From: Charina bottae
Taxonomy: Eukaryota > Chordata > Lepidosauria > Squamata > Charinaidae
Reading direction: 5' to 3'
Assembly: GCA_023362775.1 (NCBI GenBank)
Contig: JALMGJ010000002.1
Coordinates: forward strand, 60,996,914 to 61,060,913
DNA length: 64,000 bases
Positions 1 through 9,425 of this stretch are shown one piece after another. The translations under genes were made by a program, and so were the position numbers. The notes under the pieces are model-generated. The model searched no databases, was not told where the DNA came from, and saw nothing but the letters and a program-made list of their open reading frames with translations. Position 1 is the first letter of the stretch, and every line of letters begins with the position of its first letter.

Positions 1-857
1 CAGGACCAAGTTTTGTCGCCAGTGGAGAATAGCTCCCTTCTCTGACGTATTGCCAAAGGGTAGCGAGGGTGTCCTTCCCCTACTAAATGATGTTTCTTTC
101 CATCTATAACTTGCAATACTGGTATGATGCGTGCCACATAACACCATCCAACCCTATCCACAGGAAACCATTGGAAACATTTACTACCACAACAGTAAAA
201 CAAATTCCTTCCAGCATAGGGCAACACTCCTGTCTTACCATCTTTACCTTGTAGTCCATCCATGATGGCCCACAGCCACTTAATTGTATCATCAAACTGA
301 GGAGACAGATGGCGCGGTATACCATCTGTAAAAAATAAACTAAACAAGTCACACTTCCCTCCCTGTTCGATATTCAATGGTTCTCCAGCATCTCCAAACA
401 CATGAAAAAAAGCTTTCGCTGTTTTATTTTTTTCTCCCTGCCAGGTCAAATTATGTTTGGAAGCTGCACAGGAGGAGGCATCCTGAACTCTTTGCCCCTG
501 AATACACCAATCAGGACTCCAAAGGGTTCCCACTATCTCTACTGGTTGGGTTTTGTTAACCTTTTGACGTCCATGGGACAATCTGAAATAATGAAGGGGG
601 GCGGTCAAATTGATTATCTCAGAAACATTAAGGGGGACTGCCATCATGGGTATATTCTGTGTTTCCTCATGCAATTTGGAACATACCCAGCATGATGGAA
701 CTCCAGAGCTTCGAGCATAGTGATATTTTAACCGAAGCAGATTGTTTTTAAATGGAGGACTTTGCTCCTGCTCCATGTGGAGAGTTCCTGTAACAGACTT
801 CAGAGCGAATTCCATGCCCACCGCCCAAAGGCAACAAATTGTCAACATCCACTTCAT
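1..857 (-). CDS. env: Env surface subunit of the endogenous retrovirus, partial (runs off the left edge)
   Basis: Read on the minus strand from ATG at 857 the frame is open for all 285 codons to the window edge. The first residues (MKWMLTICCLWAVGMEFA) look like a signal peptide. CWVC about 65 residues in matches the CxxC motif of gammaretroviral SU. Several N-x-S/T sequons (NVS, NLT, NKT) and paired cysteines follow. A basic RQRR, fitting a furin cleavage site between SU and TM, is encoded at about 34-23. The residues after it (ELFSTGDKTW) are not a hydrophobic fusion peptide, and their DNA resembles the viral leader. The surface subunit is therefore complete and open, while the transmembrane subunit is either rearranged or absent here. 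Confidence 0.75.
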   Translation of the reverse strand, partial: MKWMLTICCLWAVGMEFALKSVTGTLHMEQEQSPPFKNNLLRLKYHYARSSGVPSCWVCSKLHEETQNIPMMAVPLNVSEIINLTAPLHYFRLSHGRQKVNKTQPVEIVGTLWSPDWCIQGQRVQDASSCAASKHNLTWQGEKNKTAKAFFHVFGDAGEPLNIEQGGKCDLFSLFFTDGIPRHLSPQFDDTIKWLWAIMDGLQGKDGKTGVLPYAGRNLFYCCGSKCFQWFPVDRVGWCYVARIIPVLQVIDGKKHHLVGEGHPRYPLAIRQRRELFSTGDKTWS

Positions 858-1326
858 GATTCGGTTATATAAAATCTAGTTCCCCCAACACAACTGAGAA
901 TATGAACACCTAAGTTAAGGTGGCTATGAGGGTCATAGGGAAAAGCGGATCGGTCATCGGGGCACTCAGGGGCACACAACAACTCAGTTTCAGTTCTCTG
1001 TAAGGATGATCGCGATCCCTGCCTTCCCCAGAAATTGACATTAACAGAACGTCTGATCTGCCACGGAATGCTTTCGTGGTAGATTTGAGGCTCAGCCCGC
1101 CAGGGGCGTCGATCTGAAACACAATGAGCTTGCAGTGTGGGTGATCCTCCCATGTGCTCACCACCGTTTTTGTATTGCTTGAAGGTTAATCTCCGGTGGT
1201 GATACAGGAGTCACTTCAGTGTGGCTGACGGATGAAAAAGTTCTTGGTTTGAGCAAGATGGCACCCACTGTCACCTTTGTGATGGGTCGGGGATCTCGAG
1301 GTAATCTGTGAGAAATTACTTGCAGT
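858..1326 (-). other. pol-env interval with short overlapping reading frames
   Basis: Gammaretroviral env usually overlaps the end of pol. Here about 470 bases separate the pol stop from the Met that opens the env frame. On the minus strand the interval holds a 65-codon frame starting at 1355 inside the pol end (stop at 1158) and an 84-codon frame from 1164 (stop at 910); neither product is recognised. An in-frame TAG lies 18 bases upstream of the env Met at 857. This could be a decayed env leader, an extra small gene, or simply untranslated sequence with the env splice acceptor. Confidence 0.4.
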
Positions 1327-4300
1327 TTAGGCGTCGGTTCTCCTCCCATTCGCAAATTGTCCTTTCCTAATGGTCAGTTTCAGAGGGTCCTCTGGATCAG
1401 GTTCTGCTTCCCACTGTGGTTCGGGTGCCGCAGCCGATTTCAAATGGGTGTGATGAACCCACTTGGGGTATCCGTCCACCTTTACAGCTGTGTGAGTGGT
1501 TAATAGCACTTGGCATGGACCCTTCCACTTGGGTTGGAGAGGGTCAGACAGGACCCACCGCTTCACATACACCCAATCACCAGGCTGGTACTTGTGCACA
1601 GGATGGTCCAGTCCTGCAGGAACAGATAGCTGAACAAATTTAGCAAGAGCCCTAAAATTTTTCATCAACTGTATGGTATACTGCTTTGTTGCTTCCACCC
1701 CTATTTGCGATGGATCTCCCTTTGTCCTTGTGCAGAAATATGGGCGCCCGTACATAAGTTCAAAGGGAGACAATCCAAGTCGTCTGTTGGGCAGGACCCG
1801 CATTCGCAAAAGTGCAATGGGGAGGGCTTGTGGCCATTTCAATTTCGCTTCCTGAGCCAATTTCGCAACAGCCCTTTTCAATAAGCCGTTAGCCTTCTCT
1901 GCCCGTCCCCCCGACGAAGGGTGGTACGGGGTGTGAAATTTCCAGTGGATTCCCAAAGCCCCTGACACTTCTTGGACCACCTTTGAAACAAAATGGGATC
2001 CCTGATCGCTCCCAATCCCCCCCACCGGTAACCCAAATCGGGGAATGATCTCTTGTAGCAAGGCCTTTACAACTTCTCTGGCTTTATTGCTTCTGGTGGG
2101 GAAGGCTTCAATCCACCCCGAAAAGGTGTCTACCAAGACCAACATGTATCGGAGCCCCTGGGTCCGAGGTAGCTCAGTGAAATCAATTTCCCAAAAGCTC
2201 CCAGGAAACGATCCCTTTTCTAGCCTCCCCAACTCTGGCTTGTTCGGGCCCCGTCTAGGGTTGTTTGTTTGACAGATCACACAGGTTTTTACCACCTCCT
2301 CGGCCCTTTTATAGATCCCTGGGCAGATGTAAGATGTAGTCAAGACATCAATGAGGGCTTTTGGTCCAAAATGTGAGGTGGTGTGTAAGGTTTTTAAAAT
2401 CGGGAATACTTCATGGCGTGGCAAAATGGGCTTCCCTTCTAGATACCACCACTGTCCTTTTAAAACCCCACCCTGCCTTTTCCACCTACTTCCTTCCTCT
2501 TCTGTGTATTGGGGTTTTTCGAGGCTTATGTCTTTACTAGGCAAGAGGGACAAGATCCTTTGTGCCCGGTCTATTGGCAATGAAGCTGCTTGCTTTGCCG
2601 CCCTATCTGCCATTGCATTTCCCTGAGTATGGGAATCTTTCCCTTTCCCATGGCCCTTTATGTGGACCACAGCTATTTTTCTTGGCAGGTTAACGGAGTC
2701 CAGCAAAGCCTTAATTTCAGATCCATATTTAATTGGCTCCCCCCTAGCATCTAAGAGTCCTCGCTCTTTCCAAATTGACCCAAAGGCTTGGACTACATTA
2801 AAAGCATACTTGCTGTCAGTAAATATGGTGGCCCTTTTCCCTTTAGCCATCTCCAGTGCCCGTCTCAGAGCAATCAGCTCTGCTTTTTGAGCCGAGGTGC
2901 CCACAGGCAAGGGTTCGGCTTCTATCACTTCCTTCAGAGTCACCACTGCATAACCAGCTTTTCGTTTCCCATCAGAGACAAAGCTACTGCCATCGGTGTA
3001 AAACTGCACCTCTGAGGCAGGCAGGGGCTGATCTTTTAAGTCTGGTCTACTGGCATAGACCTCTTCAATCACTTGCACACAGTCATGGGAGCTTTCAACT
3101 CCTGTTTGAGGCATGAGGGTAGCTGGGTTGAATCGGTCTGACCGTATTAGGGTAACTTTAGTTGGGTCAAGTAATGCCGCCTGATATTTAGCCATCCTTC
3201 CTGCAGTCAACCACAGCCCCCCCTTTGTTTCCAACAGATCTTTTATCATGTGTGGGGTCTCTATCGTGATTGCTGCCCCGAAAGTGACTTTTTCTGCTTC
3301 TTTTAATAGGAGCGCTGCTGCTGCAGCCGCTCGTAGGCAGGCAGGCCAACCTTGCGCTACCCCATCCACTTGTTTGGAGAAGTACGCCACCGGTCTTTCC
3401 CAATTTCCCAGTTTTTGAGACAGAACCCCGTTTGCCACCCCCTTTGTCTCTGACACGAAAAGAGTAAAGGGTTTCATCAGATCTGGCAGACCAAGAGCGG
3501 GGGCGGTTGACAAAGCCCGCTTCATTTCCTGGAAGGCTTGTTGGTGAGACGTTTCCCAGTTTAAAGGCTCACTGTCTTTCCCTTTCAAACTCTCATAGAG
3601 GGGTTTAGCCAGGACCCCAAAATTGGGAATCCAGATGCGACAGAACCCAGCCGTTCCCAGGAACCCCCTCAATTCTTTTCTAGTTTTAGGAGGGGCCAAG
3701 TTTTGTATGGCCCCTATGCGCTCGGGAGTCAAACTTCGTGTCCCATCCTCAAGGTAGTATCCTAAATACTTTACTTTTCTCTGGACTATCTGTGCTTTTG
3801 TTTTAGAAACTTTGTAACCCCATTTTGCCAGGTCATTTAAAAGGCTAATGGTATTCTGAACACACTCATGTTTAGTCGGGCTTCCTAATAATAAGTCATC
3901 TACATATTGAAGCAGAGTTCCCTTAGTACCAGGTTGGGGGGCCCACCCCCTCAAATCATTTGCTAGGGCTGTCCCGAATATTGTGGGGCTGTTCTTGAAC
4001 CCTTGCGGTAAAACTGCCCAGTACATTTGTTCTTGCTTCCAAGTGAAAGCAAACACCCTCTGACTTTCCTCTGCCAATGGAATGCAGAAGAAGGCATCCT
4101 TCAGGTCCAAGACCGTATACCAGGTGAAATCTCTGGGCATTTGTCCCAGCAAGGTATATGGGTTTGGGACCACTTGGTGAAGAGTCACAGTAATCTTATT
4201 GATAGCTCTAAGGTCTTGGACAAACCTATAACTGCCATCTGGTTTTAAAACTGGCAGCACTGGGGTGTTATAGGGGCTAGATCCTCTCTTGATTAGCCCT

Positions 4301-4905
4301 TGCTCCAAAAAATCAGTTATTACCGGTTCCAAGCCATCTTGCGCTTTAAGGGAAATCTCATACTGTCTAATGCTCACGGGTGCAACCCCTGGCATCAGTT
4401 CAACCTGGACGGGGGAAGTGTTTACAGATCTTCCTGCCACCCCCGTATACCACACCCATGGTTTCACCGCACTTTCCACTTCTGATAGCCCTTGCCCCAA
4501 CTGAAATTGTTTTTCTACCAATGCCATGACCCAAGAGGTCTCTGGTTTTGTTCTAATCACTATTTCTTGGCCCTTGAAAGAGATTTCTGCCCCTAGGCGA
4601 AACAAGATATCTCGCCCCAACAAGGGAACCGGGCACTCGGGCATGTACAGAAACTTGTGCTTAATTTGGTTCTTCCCTAGTTTGCAATCCACAGTCTGTA
4701 ATACCCACGACTCCATTTGCTTTCCTTCAGCACCAATAACCGGGATCTTTTCATTACTCAAATCCGCTATTGGTTTATTCACAACTGACCTAGCTGCTCC
4801 AGTATCTACCAAAAAATCCATCCATTTTCCCCCCACTCTGCATCTCACTAGGGGTTCGGGGGGTTTTGCGAGGTGGGGGCCAGCCCCACCTTGCCCTGAG
4901 CACCC
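1327..4905 (-). CDS. pol: Pro-Pol polyprotein (protease, reverse transcriptase, RNase H, integrase)
   Basis: Made as a readthrough extension of Gag. The frame is open from the codon after UAG to 1327; numbering from its first Met at 4848 gives 1173 residues. Protease: [10 protein letters not shown] with catalytic D15. Reverse transcriptase: D248 in [13 protein letters not shown] near 280, YVDD at 315-318. RNase H: D619, E657, D678, D748 all present. Integrase: zinc site H822/H826/C856/C859, then D889, D948 and E984 with exactly 35 residues between the last two. Every catalytic residue I looked for is present and there is no stop or frameshift, so the enzyme set may be intact. Expression and activity cannot be judged from sequence. 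Confidence 0.96.
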   Translation of the reverse strand, partial: GCSGQGGAGPHLAKPPEPLVRCRVGGKWMDFLVDTGAARSVVNKPIADLSNEKIPVIGAEGKQMESWVLQTVDCKLGKNQIKHKFLYMPECPVPLLGRDILFRLGAEISFKGQEIVIRTKPETSWVMALVEKQFQLGQGLSEVESAVKPWVWYTGVAGRSVNTSPVQVELMPGVAPVSIRQYEISLKAQDGLEPVITDFLEQGLIKRGSSPYNTPVLPVLKPDGSYRFVQDLRAINKITVTLHQVVPNPYTLLGQMPRDFTWYTVLDLKDAFFCIPLAEESQRVFAFTWKQEQMYWAVLPQGFKNSPTIFGTALANDLRGWAPQPGTKGTLLQYVDDLLLGSPTKHECVQNTISLLNDLAKWGYKVSKTKAQIVQRKVKYLGYYLEDGTRSLTPERIGAIQNLAPPKTRKELRGFLGTAGFCRIWIPNFGVLAKPLYESLKGKDSEPLNWETSHQQAFQEMKRALSTAPALGLPDLMKPFTLFVSETKGVANGVLSQKLGNWERPVAYFSKQVDGVAQGWPACLRAAAAAALLLKEAEKVTFGAAITIETPHMIKDLLETKGGLWLTAGRMAKYQAALLDPTKVTLIRSDRFNPATLMPQTGVESSHDCVQVIEEVYASRPDLKDQPLPASEVQFYTDGSSFVSDGKRKAGYAVVTLKEVIEAEPLPVGTSAQKAELIALRRALEMAKGKRATIFTDSKYAFNVVQAFGSIWKERGLLDARGEPIKYGSEIKALLDSVNLPRKIAVVHIKGHGKGKDSHTQGNAMADRAAKQAASLPIDRAQRILSLLPSKDISLEKPQYTEEEGSRWKRQGGVLKGQWWYLEGKPILPRHEVFPILKTLHTTSHFGPKALIDVLTTSYICPGIYKRAEEVVKTCVICQTNNPRRGPNKPELGRLEKGSFPGSFWEIDFTELPRTQGLRYMLVLVDTFSGWIEAFPTRSNKAREVVKALLQEIIPRFGLPVGGIGSDQGSHFVSKVVQEVSGALGIHWKFHTPYHPSSGGRAEKANGLLKRAVAKLAQEAKLKWPQALPIALLRMRVLPNRRLGLSPFELMYGRPYFCTRTKGDPSQIGVEATKQYTIQLMKNFRALAKFVQLSVPAGLDHPVHKYQPGDWVYVKRWVLSDPLQPKWKGPCQVLLTTHTAVKVDGYPKWVHHTHLKSAAAPEPQWEAEPDPEDPLKLTIRKGQFANGRRTDA

Positions 4906-4908
4906 CTA
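4871..4908 (-). promoter_or_regulatory. gag-pol amber stop with downstream hairpin, readthrough signal
   Basis: Gag ends with UAG at 4908-4906 and the same frame continues open into protease. Fourteen bases further on, the minus strand has AGGTGGGG, a 5-base loop, then CCCCACCT (4891-4871), a perfect 8-bp G+C-rich stem, followed by a C-rich run at about 4850-4862. Gammaretroviruses make Gag-Pol by suppressing an in-frame UAG with the help of a downstream pseudoknot; the arrangement here fits that. The pseudoknot's second stem is not demonstrated. Confidence 0.7.
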
Positions 4909-6426
4909 GTCTTCTTCCTCCTCTTCTATCAAGTGTATTTGGGCTGGGTCAGGTCCTGGGTCGTTTCGTTGGGGGCAATCTCGCCGCCAATGGCCGTACC
5001 CTCTGCAAATAGCACATTGATTCCTGTCCAACCTTCCTCTTCTTCCTTTGTTCGACATTCCCTGCCTTTCACTTACACTTCCGCGACCCCCACCAAATCC
5101 TCCTCGCCCAGATCTTCCGTTCGCCCCACCCCTCATACCCCTAGACGGCTCCCTCTTGTCTAGGGCTTCGGCTAGAAAGACAGCATTTCTCCGAGCCTCT
5201 TGAGTCTTGGTTTTTATTTCTTCCAGAGGTCGGTTTACAAAAACCTTATAAGCTGATGCAAGTAACACGGATGTGTCCATGGCTGGTCCTCCATCCATTT
5301 TTTGCAACTTTCTCTTAATATCAGGGGCACTTTGCCCAATAAATACCATATTGACCATGGTCCGATTTTCGGGACTCGTTGGGTCTAGGTCGGTGTACTT
5401 TTTCATTGCTTCTTGGATTCGATCCAAGAACGCGCTTGGGGTTTCTTTAGGTTCTTGGAAAATCTCATAAATTTTTCCTATATTCTTTTGCTTAGGGATC
5501 CCTACCCGGAGCGCTTCTTCCACTATTTGCTGGTATTGCCTAAGTTTAGTTAGGTGAGGGCTATTGACATCAGTAATGCGCCAAAGGGGATCTGTTTCAG
5601 GAAAAATATCCTCAGCACTAACCGGGGGTTGTGCATTAGGCTGTGCCCGGCGCCCTGCCTCCTCTCGGGCTTTTGCAAAAACCATCATTCTCTCATCCCT
5701 AGTTAGAAAAACTTCCATCATCTGTTGTATATCTGGCCAGGTTGGATTGTGCGTGGCGCAGATGGAGGAGAATAAATCTGCATATCTAGCTGAGTTTTCA
5801 CTGTAGCTTCCATACTGTTCCTTCCATTTATATAGGTCCGTGGTGGAGAATGGGGCATGAACTAAACTCCGCGGACCTCCTCCACTATTTCTTGCTTCTA
5901 ATAGAGGGAGCAAGGGTGTGGAACTGGCTGGTGGGGCGCTGGGAGCTGCGTACGGAGGGAGGGGTATTTCCTTCTTTAGAGAGGGATAAATGGACCCTAC
6001 ATAACTGCCCACATTATTACTAACACAGGGACATGGTGGAGGATGCAGCTCTCTTTCCCCTCGATCTGCCCTTTTCTCAAAGCCATATTGTTTTCTAGTG
6101 GGATCGTCATCCCATAATTTCCAAAATAAATTATAATAAGCCCGGTCTTCCTCCCCAAATGTCGACACAAGGTCTCCTAATTTTTTGTGCACATTGTAGT
6201 CAATTGATCCTTCCTTTGGCCAAATGCCTTCCGTTGCCTCAGTCCATGATTCGCTTTTTTCTACTAATTTTTCCACTGTCATTCCCGGGTTTGCAAAATG
6301 ACCAAAGTGGCGGACCAAACATTGCAGGGGACTCGAACCCCCGGTTTGGTCAGATACCTTGCATAACTTTTTCTTTTTCCCTTTTGACCCTTGCGGTCCC
6401 TTTTGTCTAGTCTGCGCAGACCCCAT
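4906..6426 (-). CDS. gag: Gag polyprotein of the endogenous retrovirus
   Basis: Structural polyprotein that builds the virion core. I place the start at 6426 (protein begins MGSAQ, an N-myristoylation type terminus); an in-frame ATG lies 33 bases upstream at 6459 but gives no glycine at position 2. The frame is open for 506 codons. In order: basic matrix region, a proline-rich stretch with a PSAP late-domain motif and an adjacent LPPY (about residues 155-165), a capsid beginning around the APFSTTDLYKWKEQYG motif typical of gammaretroviral capsids, an Arg/Gly-rich nucleocapsid, and one zinc knuckle CAICRGYGHWRRDC (C-x2-C-x4-H-x4-C). It ends in an acidic tail and an amber stop, which continues in frame into pol. 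No disruption is seen. Confidence 0.93.
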   Translation of the reverse strand: MGSAQTRQKGPQGSKGKKKKLCKVSDQTGGSSPLQCLVRHFGHFANPGMTVEKLVEKSESWTEATEGIWPKEGSIDYNVHKKLGDLVSTFGEEDRAYYNLFWKLWDDDPTRKQYGFEKRADRGERELHPPPCPCVSNNVGSYVGSIYPSLKKEIPLPPYAAPSAPPASSTPLLPLLEARNSGGGPRSLVHAPFSTTDLYKWKEQYGSYSENSARYADLFSSICATHNPTWPDIQQMMEVFLTRDERMMVFAKAREEAGRRAQPNAQPPVSAEDIFPETDPLWRITDVNSPHLTKLRQYQQIVEEALRVGIPKQKNIGKIYEIFQEPKETPSAFLDRIQEAMKKYTDLDPTSPENRTMVNMVFIGQSAPDIKRKLQKMDGGPAMDTSVLLASAYKVFVNRPLEEIKTKTQEARRNAVFLAEALDKREPSRGMRGGANGRSGRGGFGGGRGSVSERQGMSNKGRRGRLDRNQCAICRGYGHWRRDCPQRNDPGPDPAQIHLIEEEEED

Positions 6427-6708
6427 TTGTCCTACTTCTCTGGTTTCCTCCCAGACCACTCACTGCCCCCTCTGGGCTCATGGGATTCGGACAAAGACAA
6501 ACACAGAAGGTATCTTACCCGTCTTCAGTGGACTGTTGTCAGCGGTGGCAGTTTTTGGAAGTTTCTTTTGTCTATTTCTCGGTTTTGTTTTGTTTTTTCT
6601 TAAGGACTTCGTCTTTGAGCCCAGGAGAGCGGTCAGAAACCCTTTCAGAAAAATTTCTGAATGCGCGCTGGGTTAGATGAACCACAAGTCCTGAGACCAA
6701 GTTTTGTC
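6427..6708 (-). other. Proviral 5' untranslated leader
   Basis: About 280 bases between the primer-binding site and the gag start, where packaging signal and splice donor normally lie. It begins with GGACAAAACTTGGTC on the minus strand, a stretch that reappears almost exactly at positions 1-20 of the window. No large conserved reading frame is recognised here. Confidence 0.6.
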
Positions 6709-6726
6709 CCGGCAGCGGAGTCGCCA
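6709..6726 (-). other. Primer-binding site, tRNA-Arg-like
   Basis: Four bases after the LTR inner end the minus strand reads TGGCGACTCCGCTGCCGG. The first 12 bases match the 3' end expected for a vertebrate tRNA-Arg(UCU) (CCA plus acceptor), and the continuation CCGGGAC also matches once two extra bases (TG) are skipped. The tRNA assignment is from memory and needs alignment; the site's position and TGG start are seen directly. Confidence 0.65.
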
Positions 6727-6826
6727 ATTTTGTTGGACCCAAAGTTGGTCCCGTGTCCAAGCACGTTTAACTTGGTACGAAGAACCCAAAATAAATTCAC
6801 ACCAAGACGAGAAATAGGATAACCCT

Positions 6827-6832
6827 TTTAAT
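6827..6832 (-). terminator. Candidate LTR poly(A) signal ATTAAA
   Basis: TTTAAT on the plus strand is ATTAAA on the minus strand, the common variant of AATAAA. It lies downstream of the TATA box and upstream of the LTR inner end. No AATAAA was found on the minus strand between the TATA box and the LTR end. Confidence 0.45.
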
Positions 6833-6898
6833 TGAGCTCAAGTAATAGGGGGCAACCTCCTCTGAAAAGGAGAGCCCCGAACAAAAGGAGACATCCAC

Positions 6899-6905
6899 AT
6901 TTATA
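6899..6905 (-). promoter_or_regulatory. LTR TATA box (TATAAAT on minus strand)
   Basis: The plus strand reads ATTTATA, so the minus strand has TATAAAT. It lies about 510 bp inside the LTR from its U3 end and about 70 bp upstream of the poly(A) signal, the expected U3/R layout. Confidence 0.6.
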
Positions 6906-7115
6906 CATTTCTGATCTTTAACACAAACATCACACAGGATATACAGTAAGGTCTTTTAAGATTTAACAATAGTGTAAAGGTCAAGATTCTACAGATATCA
7001 CAATTTAATTTACAGATGTCACAAGTTTATTATGGATATCCCCGAATTTACGTAAGAGGAGGGGAGAGGTCTGGTGTTAGGTGGTTATCTCACAGGGATT
7101 TGTGAAACAGACAAA

Positions 7116-7200
7116 GGTGGATGTAATCAAGATTTCCTTCGTGTGAAGAGATAAACAGTGGTGGATGCAATCGAGACTTCCTTCTTGTGAAGAGATTAAC
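7116..7200 (-). repeat. Tandem 41-bp repeat in the LTR U3, enhancer-like
   Basis: Two copies (7116-7156 and 7160-7200, period 44) differ at only a few positions; both carry GGTGGATG at the left and a TGTGAAGAGAT core at the right. Tandem duplications in U3 upstream of the TATA box are typical retroviral enhancers. The enhancer role is inferred. Confidence 0.7.
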
Positions 7201-7412
7201 TATTTGTCCCTAATTAAGATTTTCCATGGCATCCACAGTTCATACATTCTGCTGAACACACACACATTTCATAAGGAGGGGGGTTTAATAGAGTCCAACT
7301 CAACACTGTGTCGCAAGTTGTCAGTGTTGTTTTAGGGGCAAAGAGAAAGTTATTACAGGCTTTATGAGGGATGGCAGAATTGCTGGGCTACTTGTACCTA
7401 CTTGGTCCAACA

Positions 7413-8198
7413 GTTCAGCTTTGTGTGTGTGTTGTGTCTTTTTGGCTTGAGTTTGGGCATCTTCTGAGCTGAGTTATTGTGTAACAGATTTTAATATGTA
7501 ACTCTCTCAACATTTTGTGTGTGTTTGTGTGTGCGCGCCCCCAATTGTACAATCCAGAGGCATCCACAAAGGGGATCAAGGGGGATAAATGGCAAAAGCA
7601 GCACTGCACTATTGTGACTCAAGTACCACCCTTTTGTCCTTGCATCATAACACTGCATGTGCGTAAAATAGTGGTGGAACTGTGTTTGTCACAATAGTGG
7701 TACAACACTGTGTTTGTCACTTTGATGAAAGTATCTTCTCCTGTGGATCCTCTGCTATTATCCCAATCTGGAAGGTGTGCGCAGTATGATTTAATAAATT
7801 AAAACCAAATACTTAAGGACCAGTCACATCCTGCAACATCCAGTTTTGATCTGAATCTTCCATTTCCACTGTTATAAACCTGAAAATGGATAGTTTAAAC
7901 ACATGATTTCTGTTCTCATGGTATTTACAAGCTTAATTGGTTATGTAGAAGCTACTTTCTGTTTAATGTGATCTTTGATCTGAAAAAAGTCTCTAGGAAT
8001 CAAATGCCATGAACTTCTGAACTTTGCAAACAGCAGTTAAAAGGAGACTTAAATCAAATAATAATGATCACTCTTGTTGGTAGTGCATCATTCTAGGAAA
8101 AGTTGGCAATATATACTTGTTTCTAAGGTTTATTCCTTGTTAAAAGAAAATGATACCTTTGAATCCATCAAACATGTTTTTTTTTCCTGATTTTGCAG
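7413..8198 (+). other. Intron sequence, nothing recognised
   Basis: Single-copy looking intron between the proviral LTR and the first visible ITPR1 exon. It has a short GT-rich patch (about 7423-7437 and 7515-7537) and a pyrimidine tract with TTTTGCAG before the exon. No repeat or gene is recognised. Confidence 0.5.
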
Positions 8199-8321
8199 CT
8201 CAACATATATTGTACTGGTGTTCCCGCAACATGTCCTTCTGGAGCAGTATTTCATTTAACCTTGCAGTCCTTATGAATCTACTGGTAGCGTTTTTCTATC
8301 CATTTAAAGGAATCAAAGGAG
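8199..8321 (+). CDS. ITPR1: ITPR1 exon: first transmembrane segment
   Basis: 123 bases between a TTTTGCAG acceptor and G|GTACTA donor, entering and leaving in phase 1. It encodes [17 protein letters not shown] followed by the hydrophobic run [17 protein letters not shown], the start of the IP3-receptor channel domain in the ER membrane. The last base joins the next exon as a split Gly codon (GG-T then Thr-Leu-Glu-Pro). The provirus lies just upstream in the preceding intron, in opposite orientation. Confidence 0.92.
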
Positions 8322-9019
8322 GTACTAATATTTCAAATTTTTGAAATGTAGAATTTAAAAGTTACACCACAAAGATTTAGGGCAAGAGGAAGAAGTAAAT
8401 GAATTATTTAATTTTGGTAGTGATGCTAAGCAATTTACAATTTCCCAAGTGATGAGAAACCTAGGAGGGGCAATATTGAGAGTCTAATTTATTCTAGCTG
8501 TGGAAACCTTTTCTGATATCTTTCTTATTTACAAATATTTATAAATATGCAAGCAGAGAATAATGAATACATACTGTACCTTAAAGAAGGCATGACAACA
8601 GCTAAACATTCTTCAAATGTCAAAGAAGCTGAGTGAGAACAGTATAACTAAAATCACAGCTGTCCCATTTCATATTACTACTAGATTTATCTCTGTATAC
8701 TCTCCAAATTCTTTTGGATTATGTATTCCAAAACAGACAGGAAACAAAATTCTGACCATCAAGAAGAGTGAATGTTATTTTGTCAAATCACCTATTAATT
8801 TATCTAGCCCATTTATGCTAATCAATACAGCCAAAAATCAATATACTCTTAAGCGTTTGCTGTGAAGAAGATATTTTGTATAACTTGATGAACCTAAATG
8901 ACCAGTTAGCAATAACTGCACATTCCATAAAAATAACACTTGCCATCTGAGACATTTCAAAATTATTTCACAGAGATTGCTTTCTGCCCTCTGTGATTTT
9001 TTTTTAATGTGTCCATCCT
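8322..9019 (+). other. ITPR1 intron, nothing recognised
   Basis: A+T-rich intron between the first visible exon and a SINE. I see no coding or repeat signature. Confidence 0.5.
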
Positions 9020-9030
9020 GTTTCTGTATT

Positions 9031-9260
9031 TTTTTTTAATCTGTTCAGTCGTGTCCGATTCTTGGAGACTGCCTGGATAAGTCCCTGCAGTTTTCTTGGC
9101 AAGGTTTTTCAGAAGTGGTTTGCCATTGCCTGCTTCCTAGGGCTGAAGGAGAGTGACTTGCCAAGGTCACCCAGCTGGCTTTGTGCCTAAGGCGGGACTA
9201 GAATTCACGGTCTCCCAGTTTCTAGCCTGATGCCTTAACCACTACACCAAACTGGCTCTC
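9031..9260 (-). mobile_element. tRNA-derived SINE, full length with target duplication
   Basis: On the minus strand it starts with an A-box-like TTGGTGTAGTGGTTAAGGC and a B-box region, then the SINE body, ending in an A-run. An 11-bp direct repeat GTTTCTGTATT flanks it exactly (9020-9030 and 9261-9271). A partial copy of the same family is at 58705-58853. Confidence 0.85.
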
Positions 9261-9425
9261 GTTTCTGTATTAAACTTTTTTAAAAATGTATTTAAATATG
9301 CTTGAATATGTATTTAATCATACTTATAATCTTTTTGTCTAATTTTGTTTCAAAGTGTACACATGAATATATATTGTTGAATTAAGAACTATGCTGAAAC
9401 TTTTGCAGAAGTATTCAGTCTAAGG

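Larger units (their letters stand above)
1..7412 (-). mobile_element. Gammaretrovirus-like endogenous provirus, 5' LTR to env SU (3' part outside window)
   Basis: Order on the minus strand is LTR (7412-6731), primer-binding site, leader, gag, in-frame UAG, pro-pol, env. The class follows from the YVDD reverse transcriptase, one CCHC zinc knuckle in gag, gag and pol in the same frame separated only by an amber codon, and a CWVC motif in env SU. Gag and pol have no internal stop or frameshift, so the insertion looks young. It lies in an ITPR1 intron, antisense to the host gene, which is the orientation usually tolerated in introns. The 3' LTR is not in the window, so LTR divergence and target duplication cannot be read. 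Confidence 0.95.
6731..7412 (-). repeat. 5' long terminal repeat of the provirus
   Basis: The 682-bp segment is bounded by a perfect 9-bp inverted repeat, TGTTGGACC at 6731 and GGTCCAACA ending at 7412, giving canonical TG...CA ends. The inner end is four bases from the primer-binding site. Read on the minus strand it has a long U3 with a tandem repeat, a TATA-like box (6899-6905) and an ATTAAA poly(A) signal (6827-6832), leaving roughly 0.15 kb for R plus U5. If the integrase makes 4-bp duplications, the flanking copy would be GTTC at 7413-7416. Confidence 0.88.

Noticed and set aside
104..352. 82-codon minus-strand frame in the env region
   Set aside because: It is in another frame than the 285-codon env SU frame, which explains the region and carries the signal peptide, CWVC and sequons.
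1416..6760. Plus-strand frames opposite gag and pol
   Set aside because: Shadows of the minus-strand retroviral genes, none with a recognisable domain.
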